NCBI RefSeq assembly: GCF_900142735.1 | Contig: NZ_FRBY01000004.1 | Location: 248,001-312,000 of the forward strand | DNA: 64,000 bases | Source: Flavobacterium saccharophilum | GTDB lineage: Bacteria; Bacteroidota; Bacteroidia; Flavobacteriales; Flavobacteriaceae | Direction: 5' to 3' | In this document: positions 34,085-43,300 of the stretch, in pieces | Layout of the letters: every line of letters begins with the position of its first letter | How positions within the stretch are numbered: position 1 is the stretch's first letter | Notes under the pieces: generated by a model | Told to the model about the DNA's origin: nothing | The model's input: only the letters and a program-made list of their open reading frames with translations | Databases searched by the model: none | Program-made: the position numbers and the translations under genes

Positions 34085-34759
34085 TTAGATTCTGAATTTA
34101 TAATGATATTCTTTTTCTAATATTTTTTGCTCAGCTTCTGTTAATCTCATAAAAGAAACACATTGACCATATCCATATTTACTTTCTCCAAGGCATTCTA
34201 CGATTCGAATATTTTTTATTTTAATTTGATTTATACAGATATCAAATATTTTAACGTCTAACCAATCATCAGAATATGCAGGTTCAAATTTTATAATTTC
34301 ATTATTAGATTTAAATTGAATTGTAATGGGGCCAGATTCGCTTTGCCATTTTTCTTCAATATTTTCAGGATTGAATGTGCCTTTTGATATTACAGAAAAC
34401 ATATTAATTACGTCTCTATAAACTTTATTCTGTGCGCAAACATCAGACTCTAAATCAATGTGAATCATTTTATGTTTATCAAGACACGCCAAATCAAATT
34501 CATCTATGTTCATGCCTGGATCATATGGCTTTTTAAACATTTCTGAATATTCTTTTATTCTGTTTGAATGAAGTTTATTATACACTTCAGTATCTGTCAG
34601 GTTTTGAAATTCCTTATAGAAACCACATTTCCTCAAAACAGCTATATTCTCAATGACTTTTTCTTTTGAAATTTTCTTTTCAACATTTACTTTTGTGTCT
34701 CTTCTTGGATTGTTGCACGAAATAAATATAAGGAAAACTAGAATTGTGATTTTTTTCAT
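34085..34759 (-). CDS. Hypothetical lipoprotein
   Basis: A 224-residue protein with a lipoprotein signal peptide (MKKITILVFLIFISC, Cys 15). The mature part is charged and contains no domain that I recognise; a repeated pattern of Lys-rich helices (KISKEKVIENIAVLRKCGFY) is followed by a beta-rich C-terminal half with several cysteines (ACLDKH, DVCAQN, CINQIK, CLGESKYGYGQC). It is 108 bp downstream of the HerA gene and just upstream of the CxCC protein, with which it may form a pair. No function is proposed. Confidence 0.6.
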   Translation of the reverse strand: MKKITILVFLIFISCNNPRRDTKVNVEKKISKEKVIENIAVLRKCGFYKEFQNLTDTEVYNKLHSNRIKEYSEMFKKPYDPGMNIDEFDLACLDKHKMIHIDLESDVCAQNKVYRDVINMFSVISKGTFNPENIEEKWQSESGPITIQFKSNNEIIKFEPAYSDDWLDVKIFDICINQIKIKNIRIVECLGESKYGYGQCVSFMRLTEAEQKILEKEYHYKFRI

Positions 34760-34838
34760 GGGATAAAAATATCATAAAAAAATTATAAGTGGACTTTTTA
34801 TTTAAATTAGTACCAATATTTCGCGTTCACGAGCGGGA

Positions 34839-34852
34839 CGCTAGCGCTAGCG
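34839..34852. repeat. 14-bp palindrome CGCTAGCGCTAGCG
   Basis: A GC-rich perfect palindrome within GAGCGGGACG and GGGGGG, 15 bp after the HerA stop. It is unlike the AT-rich surroundings and may be a fragment of a dispersed repeat or a terminator. Confidence 0.5.
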
Positions 34853-34867
34853 GGGGGTATCAAAATT

Positions 34868-36592
34868 TTAAAAAACACTTGGAGTATTCGAATCAGGTTT
34901 TACGTTAGGTTCAGTTATTTTTAAAATCATCGGCATGGGAAAATCAACACCAGTTAACATTGCTTCACCAGAACTCAAAATAGGTAAAAATGATAAAGCA
35001 CTTTTATTAGCATCAGAGCAAGCAAATTCAATCGCTTCTCTATCTTGTTGATTAATTAATCTATGTACAATAAAAGTTCCCATCTGACTTAAAACCCCTC
35101 TAGGAATATCCCTTGGCATTTGTGTTGATATAACTAGGAATAAGCCAAATTTTCTACATTCTTTGGCGATTCTATCAAAAGCATCTAGTTCAACTTCTAT
35201 TGAGTATTCGTCTTTAACTTTCTTATTTAAAAATAAATGAGCTTCATCTAAAAATAGTAAAAGACTTTTTTTGCTTGCCGCTTTAAAAGCTTCGCTAAGA
35301 GCTTTTTCTAATAAATAACGTCCAATTGAATTAACTAAAATTTCACGTAGTTTGTTTTCAGTAGAAACATTAGAAACCGAAAGAATTAAAACATTTGATT
35401 TACCTTTTAAAAAATTCTCAAATATACTTTCAAATTCATTTTTACATAAAAGATCAAGTTCATTCTTGAAATCAAAAACATTTAAGAATGATCGATCATT
35501 TGTCGTTAACAATATCCTTGAAATTAATGACTGACAATTATTTCTTGCCGGATTGTCTGGGCTTCCATTATCGTATACACATTCACTTAATATTTGAGCT
35601 GCCAAGGCAGTCATTTCAAAAGTACAGTGATTTGAATAAACACTTGTATTATTTTTACATGCTGATATATATTTAAAATTTTCCGTTGTATCTTTTTTCT
35701 TTAGTGTTGTATATCCATGTTCTCTACTGGTAGTAAAAGCTTCGTTTTTGATTAAACTATCAGTTATATCAAGGGGTGTGTTTTTATTATTTATGATTTC
35801 GATTAATCGCAAACTCTTCATTGCTTCTTGAAGCTTTGGTAATTGAGATTGTTGTGAAGGCCTGAATAATGCAAACAAATCAGTTTCTCTTAATTTTTTA
35901 TAATTAAAATAAATACCTTCTTGTGATATTTCATTAAATTTATAATATTCAATTTCGTTTGATTTTAAAGTCTCATATTCTCCAGTGGCATCAATCAAAA
36001 TTGCCTTGCCATTTTGTGCAACAACTTGCTCAATTAATTTGGCAACGGTCCAGCTTTTTCCTCCTCCAGTTGTTCCAACTATTGCGCAATGTCTTCCAAA
36101 CAAAGCTTGAGAAGATACATCAATTTTATGATTTTCGTTATCGGGCAAAGTTGCTAAAGGAAGAGTTTTTGGTAAAATGCCGTCTTTCACTCCAAATTGA
36201 GTGAGTAATGAACCTAAAAAAGTGTCTGAACATAAATAAACTTTTGCACTAACCGGAGGCAATTGATCTAAGCCTTTTTTTGCTTTAAGTTTATAATTAT
36301 CAAAACACAATAATATTTCTACTTTTCCTGTCGGATGAAAAACATCTTTTTCAAATTTTGATTCAGTAAGTTCTAATCTTTCTTTTTCAGGCAATGCTAT
36401 TTCTGTTATTTTACCTAAAAAGCCACATCCTGTTCCTTCGATTACGATATACTTACCAGTAATAGCATGATAGCCATCATCTGCATTGAAAAATTTTTTC
36501 AACAATATTGACGAAGGGAAATGAACTCTTGTTTGTAATGGAGAAACCATTGTAACAAATCCTATAAATCTACTTTCTGAATATGGATCCAT
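34868..36592 (-). CDS. HerA-like ATPase of a SIR2-HerA anti-phage system
   Basis: A 574-residue hexameric-type DNA translocase/ATPase. The N-terminal HAS-barrel-like part (1-110) is followed by the ATPase core: Walker A GTTGGGKSWTVAKL at 173-186, Walker B LLLFLDEAHLFLN with D449 and E450, and the C-terminal ISTQMPRDIPRGVLSQMGTF with the arginine-finger region. Such proteins pair with SIR2 or nuclease effectors. The start codon overlaps the SIR2 stop by one base (TAATG). The known SIR2-HerA complex depletes NAD+ or cleaves DNA on phage infection; the order SIR2 then HerA is the usual one. Length and motifs look complete, so the system is probably active. Confidence 0.88.
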   Translation of the reverse strand: MDPYSESRFIGFVTMVSPLQTRVHFPSSILLKKFFNADDGYHAITGKYIVIEGTGCGFLGKITEIALPEKERLELTESKFEKDVFHPTGKVEILLCFDNYKLKAKKGLDQLPPVSAKVYLCSDTFLGSLLTQFGVKDGILPKTLPLATLPDNENHKIDVSSQALFGRHCAIVGTTGGGKSWTVAKLIEQVVAQNGKAILIDATGEYETLKSNEIEYYKFNEISQEGIYFNYKKLRETDLFALFRPSQQSQLPKLQEAMKSLRLIEIINNKNTPLDITDSLIKNEAFTTSREHGYTTLKKKDTTENFKYISACKNNTSVYSNHCTFEMTALAAQILSECVYDNGSPDNPARNNCQSLISRILLTTNDRSFLNVFDFKNELDLLCKNEFESIFENFLKGKSNVLILSVSNVSTENKLREILVNSIGRYLLEKALSEAFKAASKKSLLLFLDEAHLFLNKKVKDEYSIEVELDAFDRIAKECRKFGLFLVISTQMPRDIPRGVLSQMGTFIVHRLINQQDREAIEFACSDANKSALSFLPILSSGEAMLTGVDFPMPMILKITEPNVKPDSNTPSVF

Positions 36593-37824
36593 TATTTTTT
36601 ATTTATAAGTTGAGACAATTCTTCAAGAATATCGTTTCTTTTGTAAGAAATGTTTTCTGGATATTCGTCAGCTAATTTTTCAAATGTTTCAGCAACTAGA
36701 GTTATTCGACTTTGTTGAGTTGCTCTATGCAAATCCTTTTGGTATTCATTATCTTGTAAAATTACTTCAGGGTATCCAAAAGCAATCAGATTAAGCGCCG
36801 GATTTTGTTTCAAAGATTCTAGTATAACAGATGAAATATGTTTATCTACAAAACTGAATCCGATAGTTATTAATAATGTGTTTTCAGTGCGTAATGACTG
36901 CTGAAAACGTGCCATCATTTCAAAGTAAGGTTGTTCATAAGAGTGTTCATATTTACTATCCTGTGGAAAAATCATAACTCTATCATTGATAATAATGCTT
37001 TTGCTATCAGCTTGTACTATTTTTTTATCCTTTTTTTGCCAATTCAAAGAGCCATGCATTTTGAAAAGATAAAATAGTTTTGATATTGTGCTATCTTTTT
37101 TATCCTGTCTATTATGACGAGTTTCTATAATGTCGTAGTCGAAATACTTGCCATTAAATTCTCTGGGATTTGAAAAAGTAAAACCATCTATAACAGTTAA
37201 CATTTCTTCGCTGGCAGCTTGTTCAAATAGTGTGTCATAATTTAATGTAAACAGCTTTATTCTTGGATATTTTTGAGGCCTTAATGTAATTTTATTTAGA
37301 AATTTTTCATGAGGCGAGTTGGAAGGCAAATCTAGGGAGCAATTGAACACTATAAATTCTTTAACTTTAATAATTTCTTTCTCTATTGTTCCTTTGTTTA
37401 CAACGTTATAAATTCCTGCTAAAGATAAAAGAGCTTCTAAATCTTTGACTTTTTTATCATGGCCAGTTTTAGTTAGCAATACATTTAAAGTTGTACTGTC
37501 TTCTTTTTCAAACAATTCCCATAAACCGGACATAGCTAAGCCTTTTTTTGTTTTACCAATGGTAACAGAAGAACCTGCACCAGATAGAATTATAATGTTT
37601 TCAATTTCATTATATTTATTTTGGATAAGGTTTTTATAGAAACTTCTTTTTTCGTCTTCAATATAATCTTTCAAAGAAATTGTTTTTCCCTCATACTCAA
37701 AGTTTCCATCTTGGTCGGATGTAAATTCAAATATATCTTTATCAGTAATAATTTTTGCTGAAGTAAAAATTTTATTGTCCTGTTCAATTTCAATTGTTTT
37801 TTTCTTGTTTTTTAATATAATCAT
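36592..37824 (-). CDS. SIR2-family NADase effector of a SIR2-HerA anti-phage system
   Basis: A 410-residue effector. Residues 1-75 are an N-terminal extension; the SIR2 fold follows with the NAD-binding IIILSGAGSSVTIG (GAGSS at 82-86), the catalytic-site Asn in LFTLNYDTLFE (N195, D197) and the catalytic His in FKMHGSLNW (H257). All three positions needed for NAD+ hydrolysis are kept, so the protein is probably an active NADase or ADP-ribosyl cyclase. The C-terminal part (330-410) with LIAFGYPEVILQDNEYQK is typical for defence SIR2 proteins. It is the first gene of the pair and is preceded by 400 bp of AT-rich DNA with two TATCTTTA sequences that are one base from the -7 consensus. Confidence 0.88.
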   Translation of the reverse strand: MIILKNKKKTIEIEQDNKIFTSAKIITDKDIFEFTSDQDGNFEYEGKTISLKDYIEDEKRSFYKNLIQNKYNEIENIIILSGAGSSVTIGKTKKGLAMSGLWELFEKEDSTTLNVLLTKTGHDKKVKDLEALLSLAGIYNVVNKGTIEKEIIKVKEFIVFNCSLDLPSNSPHEKFLNKITLRPQKYPRIKLFTLNYDTLFEQAASEEMLTVIDGFTFSNPREFNGKYFDYDIIETRHNRQDKKDSTISKLFYLFKMHGSLNWQKKDKKIVQADSKSIIINDRVMIFPQDSKYEHSYEQPYFEMMARFQQSLRTENTLLITIGFSFVDKHISSVILESLKQNPALNLIAFGYPEVILQDNEYQKDLHRATQQSRITLVAETFEKLADEYPENISYKRNDILEELSQLINKK

Positions 37825-38102
37825 GATAATTGAGTATTATTTCGGATGAGTTTTTTAGATAACTTAAAAAAGTATTTTAAAGATATTGTTTTTGATTAGT
37901 TAAAGATATATGCTATTTTATATAGATGATTACGTGACACCATAAAGTGTCTATTTATAATCATTGTAATTGTAATGTGTTTTTACTTCAATGAATTTAA
38001 TGAATGGTCTACATTAGGGTGTAAAAGTTCATCAAAATTATCAATTTAACAATCTAACTAACCACGTACTTATACCTGATTCTTCCTTATGAAAATGAGT
38101 GC
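37825..38102. other. AT-rich gap upstream of the SIR2 gene
   Basis: No gene or clear signal is visible. TATCTTTA appears twice on the minus strand (about 37883 and 37910) as a possible weak promoter for the SIR2-HerA genes. Confidence 0.4.
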
Positions 38103-38183
38103 CTAGCCCCGATGGGAGGGAAAATCCTTTTGTGCCGGGGTTCGGCACAAAAGATTGGAAGGAACAGCGGGAAATAGCTTCTA
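38103..38183 (-). repeat. Nested hairpin element, copy 6 (reverse orientation)
   Basis: On the minus strand: TAGAAGCT, TTTCCCGCTGTTCC, inner stem TTTTGTGCCG / CGGCACAAAA with loop AACCC, then CCATCGGGGCTAG. The two loop-proximal pairs differ from all other copies, and each change is matched on the opposite arm. Confidence 0.8.
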
Positions 38184-38230
38184 ATTAAAATTTTAATAAA
38201 TAAATTTTAAATTCTAATTTTTTACTGAAA

Positions 38231-38889
38231 ACTACCAATCTTTGTAGAGCTACTTGCGGGGATTTCTCCTTCGTCGAAATGACAAACTTTGCGTGTACAG
38301 CATGCTTAACGGGTTTTCGCGAGCAGTTCCGGAGGAACAAAAGATATTGTAGGGATGGATTTCAATCCATTCTACGCATAGTGATTTGCCAATCTTTGAG
38401 GAGCTTCTAGTGTGATTTGCTTCGCCAGTCGCTATCGCTCGAGTCTCCTTCGTCGAAATGACAAAAATGAGAAAACTTTGCACGCTTAATTCTTAAGTTT
38501 GAAGTGAAAACTTTGCGGCTTTGCGACTCTGCGCGATTATTTCTTCGGCATTAAATAAAAAACTTAGCCAATCTTTGTCGAGCTACTTGCGGGGATTTCT
38601 CCTTCGTCGAAATGACAAACTGTACCTGTAAGCCGTACTGATGGAATTTTTGTGAGCAGTTCCGGAGGAACAAATGATATTGTAGGGATGGATTTCAATC
38701 CATTCTATGCATAGTGATTTGCCAATCTTTGTCGAGCTTCTAACGGGGATTCCTCGTTCCTCGGAATGACAAACTATGTGTTTAGATGATGCTTGCGGAA
38801 TTTTTTCATCTATTCTTTGCATAGTAATTTACCAATCTTCGTCGAGCTTCTAGTGTGATTTCTCGTGCCTCGAAATGACAAAAAATGAG
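38231..38889. repeat. Block of interleaved dispersed repeats
   Basis: Five members of the CCAATCTTTGTCGAGCT to CGTCGAAATGACAAA family start near 38231, 38387, 38567, 38721 and 38831. The first and third open two long direct copies, offset by about 336 bp (38236-38397 and 38573-38732), which also contain TCCGGAGGAACAAA, TGATATTGTAGGGATGGA and the palindrome ATGGATTTCAATCCAT (38355 and 38688). No gene is present in 38184-39111; minus-strand frames there are repeat translations. Confidence 0.75.
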
Positions 38890-38974
38890 AATACATTGCG
38901 AGCTTAATACACAAGTCTGGAAAAAAAACTTTGCGACTTGGCGCCTTTGCGAGATTAACTCACAAGCCATAAAC

Positions 38975-39008
38975 AAAAAAAGGACGGTACCTATAGCACC
39001 GCCCTTTT
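38975..39008 (-). terminator. Terminator of the second RND operon
   Basis: On the minus strand AAAGGGCGGT pairs with ACCGTCCTTT (one G-T wobble), followed by a T run. It lies about 100 bp after the adaptor stop at 39112. Confidence 0.75.
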
Positions 39009-39111
39009 AGGCAAATTTTAATTTACATTTTAAAACCAAATCTAATTTTAAAATGCCGCAATGAATTGCGTACAGTTTTTGGTAATCACTAAACAGAAAG
39101 CAAAACGCAGG

Positions 39112-40200
39112 TTATTCGTTTATGATGTCGCCTTCCTTAGTTTCTTCGCTGGCAATTTTTACCAGTTTGTCTTTGCGATTTAAGTCGCCAAATATTTCAA
39201 TTTTATCGTCGATTTCTCTTCCTCTTTTTACATTCACTCTTGTGGCTTTGTGATCGATTACTTTGATTACAAAAGTACCTTCAGCAGAACTCACCAAAGC
39301 CGTTTTCGGAATTACGAAGGTGCTGTCTTTCGCGTTAAGCGGTAATAAAACTTCGGCTACCATTCCTGGTAATAAATCTTTTTTAGTATTTTGAACATCC
39401 ATTTCTACACGTTCAGAACGCAATTTTAAATCTAAAGCTCCGGACATTCTTGTGATTTTTGCTGTAAAAGGTTCCGGCAATGATTTAACGTTAAAAGTCA
39501 TTTCGTCGCCGGTGTGTAAATATCCCGTGTACAATTCCGGAACAGAAACCGCCAAACGCAATTTATCCTGCTGCTGAATCGTTAATAAAGGCAAATCGGA
39601 GCCTTTTCCTGCCGGACCAACAAATGTTCCTAAATTGACATTTCTTGCTGCTACAACACCATCAAAAGGAGCGCGGATTTCAAGATAACCTCTCATAATC
39701 GAAACTTCTTTGTGTCCTGCAACTGCTGCCTGATATTGTGCGTAATCAGAATTTTTCTTTCCGCTGGCCATTTCTAAATCATTTTTAGAAATCGTTCCTT
39801 CGACTTTGCTTGTTTCGTACAAACGGTTGTAGGTACTTTTGCTGGTAGCGTAAATGGCTTCCATCGATTTCAGTCTTGATTCGGCTGCAGCCAGTTGCGA
39901 ACTGATTTCAGGCGCTTCTAAAACGATCAAAAGCTGTCCTTTTTTTACTTTGGTACCAATATCAACTTTAAGCACTTTTACGAAACTGCTTACTTTAGCA
40001 TACAAATCGACTTGTTGAAAACCGGTTAATTCGGCTGGCAAACGCAATTCGGTTGTTAGTTTTTCTTTTTCTAACAGAAACGTTTCTGTTTTAGGTTCCA
40101 ATTCTGCAACAGGCGCTTCTTCTTTTTTAGAATTACAGCTGTTCAGGAAAAATAGTGCTGCAAAAAACAGCGCGCTCGATTGTAATATTTTAGTCTTCAT
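39112..40200 (-). CDS. RND efflux periplasmic adaptor lipoprotein
   Basis: A 362-residue membrane-fusion protein with a lipoprotein signal (MKTKILQSSALFFAALFFLNSC). The half-lipoyl motifs (VDLYAKVSSFVKVLKVDIGT and GYLEIRAPFDGVVAARNVNL), a helical hairpin with AAESRLKSMEAIYATSKSTY, and a beta-barrel ending with KLVKIASEETKEGDIINE are present. It is the last gene of the operon TolC-RND-adaptor, 113 bp after the permease gene, and is followed by a terminator. Compared with the first RND system the gene order is reversed: here the channel gene is first. Confidence 0.9.
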   Translation of the reverse strand: MKTKILQSSALFFAALFFLNSCNSKKEEAPVAELEPKTETFLLEKEKLTTELRLPAELTGFQQVDLYAKVSSFVKVLKVDIGTKVKKGQLLIVLEAPEISSQLAAAESRLKSMEAIYATSKSTYNRLYETSKVEGTISKNDLEMASGKKNSDYAQYQAAVAGHKEVSIMRGYLEIRAPFDGVVAARNVNLGTFVGPAGKGSDLPLLTIQQQDKLRLAVSVPELYTGYLHTGDEMTFNVKSLPEPFTAKITRMSGALDLKLRSERVEMDVQNTKKDLLPGMVAEVLLPLNAKDSTFVIPKTALVSSAEGTFVIKVIDHKATRVNVKRGREIDDKIEIFGDLNRKDKLVKIASEETKEGDIINE

Positions 40201-40313
40201 TTTTTGATTTTATATGATAGAATATAATGTAATGTCTTGTTCAATAAATAAACGGAAAGGCTAGAAGTGTTTCAAAATATTTCTATCACCTTTGAATTTC
40301 AGCTTTATGACTT

Positions 40314-43300
40314 TCAAACTTTCGGCTTATTTAATGATGAGATATAATGGATGCTTTCTTCGTCTTCAGGATCTAAAGAAACCGATTGTGTCGTTGTATG
40401 TTCTTGCGCCCACGCAAAGATAAGTGGCAGGATTAGCAATACGGCAAAGGTCGAGAATAATAATCCGCCAATAACCGCTCTACCTAATGGTGAAACCTGA
40501 TCGCCACCTTCGCCATGACCAATTGCCATTGGCAACATTCCGGCAATCATCGCCACCGAAGTCATGATAATTGGACGAAGACGCAGGGCCGCAGCCTCAC
40601 GAGCCGATTCTAAGGCGTTTCCGTTTATCTTACGCAATTGCTCGGCATTGGTAACCAATAAAACGGCATTCGCGATCGAAACCCCAACCGACATGATGAT
40701 TCCCATATACGATTGTAAATTTAAGGTTGAACCTGTGATAGTAAGCATTAATAACGCTCCTAAAACCACCGCCGGAACGGTTGTTAAAATAACCAGCGAA
40801 ACCTTGAACGACTGGAAATTAGCGGCTAACATTAAGAAGATTACAAAAATGGCAACCAATAATCCTACTTGTAAACTACTTAATGTTTCCTCCAATACTT
40901 TACTTAAACCGATAGGAGAAATGAACAAACCACGTGGCAGTTCTCCTAATGAGCTTATTGTTGCAGCAACATCTTTAGACGCGGTCCCCAAATCGGTCTG
41001 GTTGATGTTTGCTGTAACGGTAATGTATGGCATAGCCCCTAAATTGTCATTTTCACCGCTTACAAAGCCGGGTGTAATTTTGGCAACGTCACTTAAAACC
41101 GGACGAAGCGAGTTTTTCAATACTGGAATTTCTCCAATATCGGTTTTACTTTTCATTTGGTTTAACGGAACCTGAACCTGAACGTTGTACGACAATCCGG
41201 CTCTTTCGTCAACCCATGTATTTTTCTCAGTGTATCTTGATGATGAGGTCGAAGCCACAAGTGATCTCGAAATATCATTCATGTCAACACCTAATTCGGC
41301 AGCACGTGTTCTGTCAATATCAATATTCATCGCTGGATAATGTATTGGCTGACCAATTTGTACATCTCTGAAATATGCTATTTTTTGTAGTTTTTCTACA
41401 ATTTTGTTGGCGTATAACTCATTTCGTTTTTTGTCTTTTCCGGCAATACGAACTTCAATTGGAGTAGGAGAACCCTGACTCAAAACTTTGTCTGTCAATT
41501 CGATTGGCTCAAACGATAGTTTTACATCTGGTAATACCTTTTTAATTCGCGCTCTAAAATCGTCTTTAAAATCATCCATATCCACGTGATATTCTTTCAA
41601 ACTCACCTGGAATACCGCTTCGTGCGAACCAGCCATGAACAAATAAATCGGGTTAATCGAGAACAGCGACGGGTGTTGCCCCACATATACAGACGAAATT
41701 CCGATATGTTCTTTCCCAACCATTTTTTGCAATTCTTTCAATACAATAACCGCTTTTTCTTCGGTACGCTCTAAACGGGTTCCATCAGGAGCACGCATTC
41801 TCAGCTGAAACTGACTTGAATTTACTTTCGGGAAAACATCTTTTCCGATAAACGTAATAAAGGTAACCGCAAGCAATGTAGCACAAACCAGATAGATCAG
41901 AGCAGCTGCTTTTTTATATGGAAACAAGCGATCTAATGTTCGCATAAAACGGATTCTGAAACGCTCGAAAGCGCCTATTTTTCCGTTTCCATCTGTGTCT
42001 GTTCTTTCAACATAATCTTTTTTCTGTGTGATTAATTGTTTCTCAGATTCCGGAGTTAATCCGCATTTATTAAATTCAGCTTCATCGTCTGTAATTTCAG
42101 GACCATGTTCGTGTTTTGCATGTCCTTTCATCAACCAGTTGGCCATTACAGGCACAAAGGTTTGTGAAAGCAAAAACGAAATCACCATTGAGAAACCAAT
42201 CGCCAATGCCAACGGCAAGAACAACGCTCCCGGAATACCAACCATCGTAAATGCCGGAGCAAATACCGCTAGTATACAAAGCAAGATCAATAATTTAGGT
42301 AATGCAATTTCCTGACAGGCATCCCAAATAGCGAGTGCCTTGGGTTTTCCCATGTCGAGATGCTGGTGAATATTTTCGATCGTTACGGTACTTTCATCCA
42401 CCAAAATACCAATTGCCAAAGCCAATCCGCTTAAAGACATTAAGTTGATAGTTTGTCCGAATAATTTCAGGAATAAAACTCCGGAAATAATCGAAATTGG
42501 AATGGTTAAGATTACGATCAAAGCCGCACGTCTGTCGCCAAGGAAAAGTAAAACCATTAATCCGGTTAAAACCGCACCAATAATTCCTTCTGTAATTAAA
42601 CTTTTAACCGAGTTGATTACATAAACCGACTGGTCAAATTCGTATGATAATTTTACATCTTCAGGAAGTGTACTCTGAATTTTAGGCAATTCTGCTTTCA
42701 GTTTCTGAACCACATCCCAGGTCGAAGCATCTCCGGCTTTTGCAATACTGATGTAAACCGAACGTTTTCCGTTTACCAAAGCATAACCAGCAGTAATATC
42801 GGCACCGTCTTTTACAGTCGCCACATCGCCTAATTTTAAATTTTGAACGCTTCCTTTAAACAACGGAATGTTTTCAAAATCTTTAACTTCTTTAATTGTA
42901 TTATTCGTTGGTGTAATATAATTGGTATTACCCATTCTAACGTTTCCGGATGGAGCTGTCTGGTTGTTGATACGAATCGCTTCCACAATTTGATCTGGCG
43001 TCATATTGTGCGAACGCAATAAATCCGGATCAACATTAACCTCAATTGTTCTTGGGCTTCCGCCGAAAGGTGCCGGAGATAATAACCCCGGAATAGAAGT
43101 AAACGAAGCACGAACGTAAACGTTGGCTAAATCCTGTAATTCATTATTTGATCTGATTTTACTGCTCAAAACCAATTGCCCGATTGGCAAAGATGAAGCA
43201 TCAAAACGAATGATAAACGGAGGCTGTGTTCCCGGAGGAAAAGCCGCCTGGATTCTGTTAGAAAGCGAACTCAGCTCAGCAGCAGCCTGCGCCATATTCG

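Noticed and set aside
34868..37824. Thoeris or other SIR2 defence system
   Set aside because: No TIR-domain partner is present; the partner is a HerA ATPase with Walker motifs.
38250..38822. Two similar 77-79 residue minus-strand proteins
   Set aside because: Their similarity comes from the dispersed repeat (CGTCGAAATGACAAA family); the same translation appears at other repeat copies, so they are not genes.
40564..41175. 203-residue plus-strand frame
   Set aside because: Antisense to conserved RND permease sequence, with no recognisable domain.
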